The notes under the pieces were generated by a model. The model had not been told where the DNA came from and ran no database searches. It saw only the letters and a program-made list of their open reading frames with translations. The position numbers were made by a program, and so were the translations under genes. A stretch of 64,000 nucleotides of DNA from Streptomyces sp. NBC_00820 (GTDB lineage: Bacteria > Actinomycetota > Actinomycetes > Streptomycetales > Streptomycetaceae): NCBI RefSeq assembly GCF_036347055.1, contig NZ_CP108882.1, forward strand, positions 2,369,001-2,433,000, in the 5' to 3' direction. Below, one piece after another: positions 1 to 7,359 of the stretch. Position 1 is the first letter of the stretch, and every line of letters starts with the position of its first letter.

Positions 1-2
1 AC

Positions 3-527
3 CCGCAGGCCCCCAAGGGCAGGCCCACGCCGAAGCGCAGTGAGGCCCAGTCCCAGCGCCGCAGTGTCGCCAACACCCCGACGTCCCGCAAGGACGCCGG
101 CAAACGCCAGCGCGAGGAGCGCCGGCTGGCGATGGAGCGTCAGCGCCAGGCCCTGGCCAGCGGTGACGAGCGCTATCTGCCGGTCCGCGACAAGGGCCCG
201 GTCCGCAAGTTCGCCCGTGACTGGATCGACTCGCGCCTCAACGTGGCGGAGTTCTTCCTGCCGATGGCCGCGGTGATCCTCGTGCTCACCGTGGTGAAGG
301 TGCCCTCGATCCAGACCATCGCGCTGCTGCTGTGGCTCATCGTGATCGTGGGAATCGTGCTGGACTCGGTCTTCAGCGGTCTCCGTCTGAAGAAGAGGCT
401 GGCCGAGCGCTTCCCCGGCCAGACCAAGAACACGCGGGGCGCGGTCGCCTACGCCCTGATGCGTTCCCTCCAGATGCGCCGGCTCCGGCTGCCGAAGCCG
501 CAGGTCAAGCGCGGAGAGCGGCCCTGA
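3..527 (+). CDS. DUF3043 family membrane protein (5' end outside window)
   Basis: The reading frame is open from the first bases of the window, so the true start lies upstream. The visible N-terminal part is basic and charged (KGRPTPKRSEAQ, then many Arg/Lys/Glu). Two hydrophobic helices follow (around EFFLPMAAVILVLTVV and IQTIALLLWLIVIVGIVL), then a basic C-terminal tail. This charged-linker plus two-helix pattern is that of the actinobacterial DUF3043 family, whose role is unknown. It is probably an inner-membrane protein with a cytoplasmic basic head. The stop codon overlaps the proposed CTG start of the methyltransferase downstream, which suggests one transcript and coupled translation. 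Confidence 0.85.
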   Translation, partial: PQAPKGRPTPKRSEAQSQRRSVANTPTSRKDAGKRQREERRLAMERQRQALASGDERYLPVRDKGPVRKFARDWIDSRLNVAEFFLPMAAVILVLTVVKVPSIQTIALLLWLIVIVGIVLDSVFSGLRLKKRLAERFPGQTKNTRGAVAYALMRSLQMRRLRLPKPQVKRGERP

Positions 528-1393
528 GCGCAGACGCGATCACCGGGGGGACGGCCGCGGCCTGGCTGAACAAGCTGGGCAGGCTGCGTGATGTCGTACG
601 CCGGGAACTGGTGTCCCGGCAGCTCGACGAGCAGATAGCCGGGCACTTCCCGGTCGGTCAGCGGCTGCGGGTGCTCGACGTGGGCATGGGCCAGGGCACG
701 CAGGCCCTGCGGCTGGCCCGGCTCGGTCACCAGGTGACCGGGGTCGAGCGGGACGCCACGATGATCGAGGCCGCCCGGCAGGCCCTCGCCCGGGAGCCGG
801 AGGGCATCCGCGAGCGGGTCCGGCTGGTGGAGGGCGATGGCCAGGACACCGGCGTGCACTTCCTGCCCGGCAGCTTCAACGTGGTGCTCTGCCACGGCGT
901 ACTGATGTACGTGGAGGAGCCCGACCCGCTGGTGGCCGGGCTGGCCCGGATGCTCGCGCCGGGCGGCCTGCTGTCGCTGCTGGTGCGCAACGGCGACGGG
1001 CTCGCGATGCGGGCGGGGCTGTCCGGGGACTGGGCGGCCGCGCTGGCCGCGTTCGACTCCACCGCGTACCTCCCCCATGCCCGGACGGGCTCAGACGACT
1101 TGGACGACTCGGTCGACCCGGTCGACCCGGACGACCCGGACGGGGAGACCCCCGTCCGCCTCGGCCCGGACGTACGGGCCGACCGGCTCGCGACGCTCAC
1201 CGCCACGCTCGCCGGCATCGCCGCCCCGCTGCGCGCCTGGTACGGCGTACGGGTCTTCACCGACACGGCGGCGGACGACGCGGAGATCCCGGACGACCTG
1301 GAGACGCTGCTGGCGGTGGAGGAGCGGGCCGGGCGGACGGACCCGTACCGGGGAGTCGCGGCGCTGCTGCACCTGTGCGGCGTACGGGGCTGA
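524..1393 (+). CDS. Class I SAM-dependent methyltransferase with likely CTG start
   Basis: Predicted 289-residue methyltransferase. The SAM-binding motif I is VLDVGMGQGTQ at about residues 50-60, and acidic motif II follows (VTGVERD). The substrate is unknown. The family-like sequence begins LSADAITGGTAAAW immediately at the stop of the upstream gene. No ATG, GTG or TTG lies in frame at that point, and the only candidate is CTG at 524. It overlaps the upstream stop as CTGA and is preceded by a purine-rich GGAGAG at about 513-518. Starting at a later GTG would remove conserved N-terminal sequence. The C-terminal third contains an Asp/Pro-rich low-complexity insert (DDLDDSVDPVDPDDPDGE). Start codon choice is inference. 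Confidence 0.8.
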   Translation: MSADAITGGTAAAWLNKLGRLRDVVRRELVSRQLDEQIAGHFPVGQRLRVLDVGMGQGTQALRLARLGHQVTGVERDATMIEAARQALAREPEGIRERVRLVEGDGQDTGVHFLPGSFNVVLCHGVLMYVEEPDPLVAGLARMLAPGGLLSLLVRNGDGLAMRAGLSGDWAAALAAFDSTAYLPHARTGSDDLDDSVDPVDPDDPDGETPVRLGPDVRADRLATLTATLAGIAAPLRAWYGVRVFTDTAADDAEIPDDLETLLAVEERAGRTDPYRGVAALLHLCGVRG

Positions 1394-1575
1394 GGCCCGC
1401 ACTGGCCCGCGACGCACGACTGAGGCCGCGTCGGCCCGCGACGCACGGCTGATTCCGTCCGGCCCGCGACGCACGGCCCGGCCGCGTCGGCCCGCAGCGC
1501 ACAGCTGATTCCGTCCGGCCCGGAACACACGGCTGCCCCGGTCCGGCACGGAGGCCGGCCCCGTCCGGTGTGGAG
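1394..1575. repeat. GC-rich imperfect direct repeats after methyltransferase gene
   Basis: Between the methyltransferase stop and the protease start are repeated phrases such as GGCCCGCGACGCACGGC and CTGATTCCGTCCGGCCC. They are arranged as about five diverged units of roughly 30 bases. No coding potential is supported. This looks like a local Streptomyces intergenic expansion. Confidence 0.55.
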
Positions 1576-1643
1576 TGACCGGCCGAGCCCGTTCGGGCGT
1601 ATACGGCGGGCTCGGACATTCCCCTCGAAGCGACACTCGGGGC

Positions 1644-2714
1644 ATGGACCCTTCCCGTACCCGTTCCCTCACCAGGGGTGCCCCGGTCGCCGTGCTCGCG
1701 TGCGCCGCCGTCCTCCTCGGCGGCTGCTCCGAGCCGGCGGCGCCCGCGAAGAAGGACACCGCGACCACCCGGGCCACGCTGCCGATGGCCGCGGAGGACC
1801 TGCAGAACCGGTACCAGAAGGTGATCAAGGAGGTCCTGCCGTCGGTCGTGCAGATCCAGGCGAGCCATGACCTCGGCTCCGGAGTGGTGTACGACGAGCA
1901 GGGCCACATCGTGACGAACGCGCACGTGGTCGGCCCGGAGAAGACCTTCCAGGTGACCACGGCCAACAGCGAGGAGCCGCTCAGGGCCGCCCTGGTCTAC
2001 TCCTACCCGGAGCAGGACCTCGCGGTGATCAAGCTGGACAGGGTGCCGCCCGGGCTGAAGCCCGCGGCGTTCGGGGACTCCGAGAAGGTGGCGGTCGGCC
2101 AGATCGTGCTGGCCATGGGCTCTCCCCTGGGGCTGTCGTCCAGCGTGACGCAGGGCATCGTGTCGGCGACCGGACGGACCGTCAGCGAGGGCGACGCCGG
2201 CGGCGGCACGGGCGCCACCATCGCCAACATGGTGCAGACCTCGGCGGCCATCAACCCCGGCAACAGCGGGGGCGCGCTGGTCAACCTCGACGGGCAGGTC
2301 ATCGGCATCCCGACGCTGGCCGCCGCGGATCCCGTCCTCGGCGGCAGCGCGGCGCCCGGCATCGGGTTCGCCATCCCGGCCTCGATGGTGCGCACGGTCG
2401 CCGACCAGATCGTCAGGACCGGCAAGGTCGTCGACTCGGGCCGGGCCGCGCTCGGCATCACCGCGCGCACGGTCGTCGACGACCTCTACCACCCGGCCGG
2501 TGCCGCGGTGGTCACCGTCACCCCCGGCGGCCCGGCCGACAAGGCGGGGCTGCGGCCGGGCGACGTGATCACCAGGCTGGGCGGCGACAAGGTCGCCACG
2601 ACCACGAGCCTCTCCGAGGCGTTGGCCGGGGCCAAGCCCGGGCAGCGGACGACGGTGACGTTCCTGCGCGACGACCAGGAGCGCACGGCCGAGGTGGCAC
2701 TGGGCGAGCAGTGA
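1644..2714 (+). CDS. Lipoprotein S1C (HtrA/DegP-type) serine protease with PDZ domain
   Basis: Predicted 356-residue extracytoplasmic quality-control protease. ATG at 1644 is preferred because it directly precedes a lipoprotein signal peptide with lipobox LLGGC (Cys28), so the protein should be anchored to the outer face of the membrane. The trypsin-fold triad is visible: His94 in TNAHVVG, Asp125 in DLAVIKLD and Ser208 in NPGNSGGAL. A PDZ domain spans about residues 265-350 (GLRPGDVITRLGG). Length is normal for a one-PDZ HtrA. It stands alone; the next gene is on the opposite strand. Substrate unknown. Confidence 0.93.
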   Translation: MDPSRTRSLTRGAPVAVLACAAVLLGGCSEPAAPAKKDTATTRATLPMAAEDLQNRYQKVIKEVLPSVVQIQASHDLGSGVVYDEQGHIVTNAHVVGPEKTFQVTTANSEEPLRAALVYSYPEQDLAVIKLDRVPPGLKPAAFGDSEKVAVGQIVLAMGSPLGLSSSVTQGIVSATGRTVSEGDAGGGTGATIANMVQTSAAINPGNSGGALVNLDGQVIGIPTLAAADPVLGGSAAPGIGFAIPASMVRTVADQIVRTGKVVDSGRAALGITARTVVDDLYHPAGAAVVTVTPGGPADKAGLRPGDVITRLGGDKVATTTSLSEALAGAKPGQRTTVTFLRDDQERTAEVALGEQ

Positions 2715-2762
2715 GCCGCGCGAAGCGGGGAAGCGGGGATGCGCGAGGGCGCAGGGTGCCGG

Positions 2763-2808
2763 GGGGTGAGGGAGTGAGGAGGGCGGGCCTCCTCGCCTCC
2801 CTCCCCGT
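2763..2808. terminator. Bidirectional stem-loop between convergent genes
   Basis: A purine-rich arm (GTGAGGGAGTGAGGAGG) and a complementary pyrimidine arm (CCTCCTCGCCTCCCTCC) flank a short GCGGG loop between the protease gene and the convergent small gene. The stem is long with minor mismatches. It could end transcription from both sides. Confidence 0.5.
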
Positions 2809-2815
2809 GGCGGGG

Positions 2816-3028
2816 CTACTCCGCGTCGGCGTGCAGGCTCATCGGGCCGTAGATCTCGGTGCCGTCGTCGAACAGCCGCACCTGGTCCGCGCCGCCCTCC
2901 AGCAGCGCCTTCCACTCCTCGCCGATCCAGGACTCGGCGTCCCCCTGCGTGGTGAACTCCTCGGGCTGCACCGCGGGCTGGACCTCCGTCCCGTCGGCCT
3001 TCTCGAACCGCCACGTCCATGCCGCCAT
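2816..3028 (-). CDS. Small conserved Streptomyces protein (70 aa)
   Basis: A 70-residue acidic protein beginning MAAWTWRFEKADGTEV. Its body alternates hydrophobic and acidic residues and ends FDDGTEIYGPMSLHADAE. It has no signal peptide or membrane segment and is probably cytoplasmic. Its composition differs from the surrounding antisense frames, and ATG at 3028 follows a GGAGG-like site, so I treat it as real. It is divergent from cobU and convergent with the protease. Function unknown. Confidence 0.75.
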   Translation of the reverse strand: MAAWTWRFEKADGTEVQPAVQPEEFTTQGDAESWIGEEWKALLEGGADQVRLFDDGTEIYGPMSLHADAE

Positions 3029-3187
3029 GTGGGCCTCCTTCGATCCAACGCCTGTGCGCAGGGTATGCGCTCCACCGGGTCCGCCGTCAGAGGTGGTGGA
3101 TCAACCGAGGCCGCCCGGCGGAGCCGCGTACCGGTGCCGTCCCGCTCCCCTTAGGGCGCGGCAGAGGAGCGGCGCCTGCGAGAACAG

Positions 3188-4405
3188 GTGAAAATCGGTC
3201 CCGTGGAAGTGACTCTGCTCGGTACTGGTGCCCCCATGGGACTGCCCCGCCCCGGCTGTCCCTGTGCTGTCTGCGCGACCGCGCTCGGGCCCGACGCGCG
3301 GGCGGCCACCGCGTTGCTCGTGGACGGGACGCTGCTGCTCGATCTGACGCCCGGGGCGGCGTTCGCGGCGGCGCGGGCAGGGCATTCGCTGGGCGGGGTA
3401 CGGCAGGTGCTGCTGTCGCATCCGCACGACGGGCCGCCCGTGGAGGTGCCGGCCGGGCTGCCGCAGCCCGGCCGGGTGCCGGACGGGCGCGAGTTGGCGC
3501 TGCTGACGGGGCATCGGGTGCGGGCGGTGGCGATGGACGCGGGCGGCACCGGGTACGCGGTGACCGGGCCCGACGGGCAGCGACTGCTGTACCTGCCGCC
3601 GGGCGGGGCTCCGGCGGGCCTGGAGGAGGGGACCGCGGAGTCGTACGACATGGTGCTCGCCGACGTCGTGGGGCGCCCGGACGCGCTGGCGCGACTGCGG
3701 GCGGTCGGTTCCGTCGGGCCGACCACGGACGTCGTCGCCGTCCACCTCGACCACGACGTGCCGCAGGGCGCGGAGTCGCGGCGCCGGCTCGCCGCCGCGG
3801 GGGCACGGGCGGTGCCGGACGGTACGACGCTGGTGGTGGGGGCGTACGAGGATGTGCCGGACGTGCCGCGCCGGACGCTGGTGCTGGGTGGGGCGCGGTC
3901 GGGGAAGTCGGTCGAGGCCGAGCGGCGCCTGGAGGCCTTCCCGGACGTGCTGTACGTGGCGACCGGCGGGACGCGGGGCGGGGACACGGAGTGGGCGGCC
4001 CGGGTGGCCACGCACCGGGAGCGGCGGCCGGGGTCGTGGCGTACGACGGAGACGACCGATCTCGTGCCGCTGCTGGCCGAGGAGGGGCCGCCGCTGCTCA
4101 TCGACTGCCTGTCGCTGTGGCTGACGGACGTGATGGACTCGGTCGGGGCGTGGGACGACGCGGAGTGGGCGGGCGGCGGTGAGAAGGCGCTGCGCGAGCG
4201 GGTGCGGGAGTTGACGTCCGCTGTGCGCGGGGCTCGGCGGACCGTGGTGGCCGTGTCCAACGAGGTCGGGTCCGGGATCGTCCCGGCCACCGCGTCCGGG
4301 CGGCGGTACCGGGATGAACTGGGGCGGCTGAACGCGACGTTCGCGGGTGAGTGTGAGCAGGTTCTGCTGGTGGTGGCGGGCCAGGCGGTGGTGTTGCGGG
4401 GCTGA
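3188..4405 (+). CDS. cobU: Adenosylcobinamide kinase/guanylyltransferase fused to a PhnP-like metallo-hydrolase-type domain
   Basis: The C-terminal half (about residues 229-405) is CobU, which phosphorylates adenosylcobinamide and transfers GMP in cobalamin nucleotide-loop assembly. It has the P-loop GGARSGKS at 234-241 and the family motif NEVGSGIVP. The N-terminal 220 residues begin LLGTGAPMGLPRPGCPCAVC, the signature opening of PhnP/metallo-beta-lactamase-fold hydrolases with metal-type cysteines. The expected HxHxDH metal motif is degenerate (HPHDGPP at 78-84). GTG at 3188 follows GAACAG and is the first start compatible with the PhnP-like opening. CobU alone is about 180 residues, so this is a true fusion. 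cobT and cobS lie within 7 kb. Confidence 0.93.
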   Translation: MKIGPVEVTLLGTGAPMGLPRPGCPCAVCATALGPDARAATALLVDGTLLLDLTPGAAFAAARAGHSLGGVRQVLLSHPHDGPPVEVPAGLPQPGRVPDGRELALLTGHRVRAVAMDAGGTGYAVTGPDGQRLLYLPPGGAPAGLEEGTAESYDMVLADVVGRPDALARLRAVGSVGPTTDVVAVHLDHDVPQGAESRRRLAAAGARAVPDGTTLVVGAYEDVPDVPRRTLVLGGARSGKSVEAERRLEAFPDVLYVATGGTRGGDTEWAARVATHRERRPGSWRTTETTDLVPLLAEEGPPLLIDCLSLWLTDVMDSVGAWDDAEWAGGGEKALRERVRELTSAVRGARRTVVAVSNEVGSGIVPATASGRRYRDELGRLNATFAGECEQVLLVVAGQAVVLRG

Positions 4406-4439
4406 GGATTGCGGTTGGCGGTTGGCGGTTGGCGGTGCG

Positions 4440-4800
4440 GTCGTCTGCCGGGTGCGGGTGGTCTGTGGCTGGTCGCGCAGTTCCCCGCGCCCCTGAGGGG
4501 TGACCGTGCGGTCGGCTGTGGGGGCGGCGTCGGTTGTGGCGGTGGATCGGGCCGTGCTCCCGTGCGGGTGGTCTGTGGCTGGTCGCGCAGTTCCCCGCGC
4601 CCCTGAGGGGTGGCAGTGCCGTTGGCTGTGGGGGCGGCGTCGGTTGTGGCGGTGGATCGGGCCGTGCTCCCGTGCGGGTGCGTGGGGGCTGGGCGCGCAG
4701 TTCCTCGCGCCCCTGAGGGGTGACCGTGCCGTTGGCTGTGGGGGCGGATCGGTTCGTGTGGGCGGGGCTGCGGTGGTTTTTAGGGGCGCGGGGAACTGCG
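4440..4800. repeat. 110-base tandem repeats carrying the common Streptomyces GC-rich element
   Basis: The phrase GTGCGGGTGGTCTGTGGC or its variant starts at 4452, 4562 and 4672, an exact 110-base period. Each unit contains GCGCAGTTCCCCGCGCCCCT followed by GAGGGGTG. The same core appears inverted at about 4784-4803 (GGGGCGCGGGGAACTGCGCG), so the array can fold back on itself. A short run of GGTTGGC heptamers precedes it. This fills the 440-base gap between the convergent cobU and methyltransferase genes. No gene is supported inside it. Confidence 0.85.
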
Positions 4801-4844
4801 CGACCGGCCACAGCGTGCCCGCGCCCGGGCGACGTACCGCGGGG

Positions 4845-5813
4845 TCATCCCTCCCTACGTGCCACGAGGCGATACGTGTTGGAGAGGCGGGTGCGGCGGG
4901 CGATCGGGGCCAGGGTGTGGTCCAGGGCCGAGGCCGCCGCCAGGGCAGGCGTGGCCAGCCGGCGCAGGACGGGCGGGAGGTCGGTCAGGGCCAGGGCGAG
5001 GGCCGCCGACAGGTCGGACGGGAGGTGCGGGGCCCCGCGGTCGGTGGAGACGACCGTGCAGCCCTGTGCCTCCAGTTCCGCGCGGAGGTTGGCCAGCGGC
5101 ATCAGATGGAGGTGCCGGGGCCGGCCGTGCGGCAGCCACCACCTGCCGAGGAGCGCCGCGAACGCGCAGTCCGGGTCGGGGACTTCGACGACCAGGTGAC
5201 CGCCGGGGCGCAGCACGGCGAGCGCGGCCCTGAGTTCGGCGCGCGGATCGGGGACGTGCGCGAGGTGGTGGAACATGCTGAGCACGTCGTAACGGGCCCG
5301 CAGCCGCTCCACCGTCCCCGGGGTGGTCAGCCGGCCGCGGTGGGCCTCCTCGACGCGCCCCTCGACCAGCGCCCGGACCACGTTGGCCGACGCGTCCAGT
5401 CCGTCGAAGCTGGTGTACGGGAAGTACTCCTTGGCCGCCTCGGGGAAGCGGGCGTGCCCGGTGCCCACGTCCAGCCAGCTCTCCGGGTCGGCCGGCACCG
5501 TCAGGGCCCTGGCGGTGGCCCGGTGCCGGCGGCGGACCGCGCGGGCGGACAGCAGCCGCCCGGTGAACTGTTCGTGCCGCTCGTGGAAGTCCCGGTGGTG
5601 GACGGCGAGGCCCTCCGCGGTGGGCCGGGGGTTCTGGAAGGCGTGCCCGCAGTCGCCGCACTCGTCCAGGACGAAGGTGCCCGGCCGGCCCCCCAGTGGG
5701 TCCGGAGCGCGCAGCCGGGTACGCAGCCGCGGGGAACCGCACCAGGGGCAATCCGCCCGGCGTGGTTCCAGATAGGGGTCGGTGACCTGTGAGGTGAGGG
5801 CCGAGGACGACAT
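4845..5813 (-). CDS. SAM-dependent methyltransferase with N-terminal zinc ribbon
   Basis: Predicted 322-residue protein. The N-terminus carries a CPWC...CGDC pair (Cys22/25 and Cys52/55) that should bind zinc. It is followed by a class I methyltransferase domain with motif I LDVGTGH at 114-120 and a Methyltransf_23-like core (LRPGGHLVVEVPDPD). The layout is that of methyltransferases acting on sugar or natural-product substrates; the actual substrate is unknown. ATG at 5813 is chosen over 5834 because AGGGAG lies seven bases upstream of it. It is divergent from cobT. Confidence 0.85.
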   Translation of the reverse strand: MSSSALTSQVTDPYLEPRRADCPWCGSPRLRTRLRAPDPLGGRPGTFVLDECGDCGHAFQNPRPTAEGLAVHHRDFHERHEQFTGRLLSARAVRRRHRATARALTVPADPESWLDVGTGHARFPEAAKEYFPYTSFDGLDASANVVRALVEGRVEEAHRGRLTTPGTVERLRARYDVLSMFHHLAHVPDPRAELRAALAVLRPGGHLVVEVPDPDCAFAALLGRWWLPHGRPRHLHLMPLANLRAELEAQGCTVVSTDRGAPHLPSDLSAALALALTDLPPVLRRLATPALAAASALDHTLAPIARRTRLSNTYRLVARREG

Positions 5814-5946
5814 GGGCGGCTCCCTGTGCGACATTCCGCTGCGAACCGGAACGTATGGGATACCGATCTTGGGTGCAAAGACGCCATGCGGATGTGCTGC
5901 CGGTGTGGCGCGGACGCGTCCGGGGGCTGGCGGTACTGTTCCGCGA

Positions 5947-7101
5947 ATGAGCAGGATTGATCTCGACGACTTCTCCGATCTGATCGAGCGCCCGGACGGC
6001 GGCGTACGCCGTGAGGCCGAGGCCCGGCGGGAGCGCCAGGTCGTGCCGCCCGGGTCACTGGGGCGCCTCGACGAGCTGGGCGAGTGGCTGGCCGCCGCAC
6101 AGGGCGTCGTACCGGTACGGCCGGTCGAACGGCCGCGGGTGATCCTCTTCGCCGGCGATCACGGGATCGCCGGACTCGACGTCTCCGCGCGGCCCGCGGG
6201 CGGCGCCGCGGAGCTGGTGCGGGCGGTGCTGGAGGGCGGCAGCCCGGTGTCGGTGCTCGCGCGGCGGCTGGAAGTGCCGGTGCGGGTCGTGGACATGGCC
6301 CTGGACTGCCCGTCGGACGCCTTCCCCGAGGATGTCGTACGGCACCGCGTACGGCGCGGCAGCGGCCGTATCGACATCGAGGACGCGCTGACCCTGGAGG
6401 AGGCCGAGGCCGCCTTCCTGGCGGGTGTCGCCGTCGCCGACGAGGAGGCCGACTCGGGGACGGACCTGGTGGTGCTCGGCGATGTGAGCGTGGGCGGGAC
6501 GACGGCCGCGGCGGTGCTGGTCGCCGCGCTGTGCGGGACCGACGCGTCGGTGGTGACCGGGCGCGGCGGGCTCGCGATCGACGACCTGGCGTGGATGCGC
6601 AAGTGCGCGGCGATCCGGGACGCGCTGCGCCGGGCCCGGCCGGTGCTCGGGGACCAGATGGAGCTGCTCGCCACCGTGGGCGGGGCGGACCTGGCGGCCA
6701 TGACCGGGTTCCTGCTGCAGTGCGCGGTACGGAAGCTGCCGGTGATCCTCGACGGGGTCGTGGCCGCCGCGTGCGCGCTGGTCGCCCAGCGGGTCGCCTT
6801 CCGGGCGCCGGACTGGTGGCTGGCGGGGCACGGCAGCGGGGAGCCGGGCCAGGCGAAGGCCCTGGACCGGATGGCCCTGGAGCCGCTGCTGGATCAGGGC
6901 GTGAAGGTCGGCGAGGGCGTGGGTGCGCTGCTCGCACTGCCCCTGGTCCGCGCCGCCGCCGCACTGGCCGCCGAGCTGCCCGAGAAGGCCGAGAAGGCCG
7001 AGAGGGCCGACGCTGAGGTCGAGGCCGGGCCCGAGGTCGAGGCCGAGAAGGGCACCGACGCGGAAGCGGAGGAACGCGCGACCGAGCCGGAAGAGGCGTA
7101 G
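5947..7101 (+). CDS. cobT: Nicotinate-nucleotide-dimethylbenzimidazole phosphoribosyltransferase
   Basis: CobT makes alpha-ribazole 5'-phosphate from nicotinate mononucleotide and dimethylbenzimidazole, the lower-ligand branch of cobalamin synthesis. The sequence shows the CobT hallmarks VPPGSLGRLDELGEWLA, FAGDHGIAGLDVS and the C-terminal VGEGVGA, whose Glu (E323) corresponds to the catalytic base. ATG at 5947 directly precedes family-like sequence. After the catalytic core there is a 35-residue Ala/Glu/Lys tail (EKAEKAERADAEVEAG), probably disordered and dispensable. The partners cobU and cobS lie nearby. No cobalamin riboswitch is evident in the leader. Confidence 0.95.
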   Translation: MSRIDLDDFSDLIERPDGGVRREAEARRERQVVPPGSLGRLDELGEWLAAAQGVVPVRPVERPRVILFAGDHGIAGLDVSARPAGGAAELVRAVLEGGSPVSVLARRLEVPVRVVDMALDCPSDAFPEDVVRHRVRRGSGRIDIEDALTLEEAEAAFLAGVAVADEEADSGTDLVVLGDVSVGGTTAAAVLVAALCGTDASVVTGRGGLAIDDLAWMRKCAAIRDALRRARPVLGDQMELLATVGGADLAAMTGFLLQCAVRKLPVILDGVVAAACALVAQRVAFRAPDWWLAGHGSGEPGQAKALDRMALEPLLDQGVKVGEGVGALLALPLVRAAAALAAELPEKAEKAERADAEVEAGPEVEAEKGTDAEAEERATEPEEA

Positions 7102-7154
7102 CCGAACCGGAGCGCGCGACCGAGGCGGAGCACGCGGCCTGGGCGGAGCACGCG

Positions 7155-7270
7155 GCCGGTCATGACCGGCGGTCCGGTCGCCGCCGGCTGCACCAGTCGC
7201 CGCCGGCGGTCCGCCCGCCCCGCGCCGCCCGGTGCCGACCGCTGCCGACCGCTGCCGACCGCTGCCGCCG
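7155..7270. repeat. Perfect 16-base palindrome and decamer repeats downstream of cobT
   Basis: GCCGGTCATGACCGGC (7155-7170) is a perfect palindrome. It is followed within 70 bases by three or more copies of CGACCGCTGC. The palindrome could be a terminator stem without a loop or a protein-binding site. The decamers are simple repeats. The interval between cobT and the next gene is otherwise featureless. Confidence 0.45.
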
Positions 7271-7359
7271 CGGCGGAAACGTGCGCGGACATGCGCCTGG
7301 CAGGCCCGCCGCCCCGAATAGCGCGGTTCGCGACTGAGGCGCCCATATGATCCTCCCCC

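Noticed and set aside
4440..4800. Tandem 110-base repeats as a CRISPR array
   Set aside because: The repeats are contiguous and much longer than CRISPR repeats, with no variable spacers and no cas genes.
5814..5946. Cobalamin riboswitch in the cobT leader
   Set aside because: I could not find the conserved B12-box or adenosylcobalamin core elements in this short GC-rich leader.
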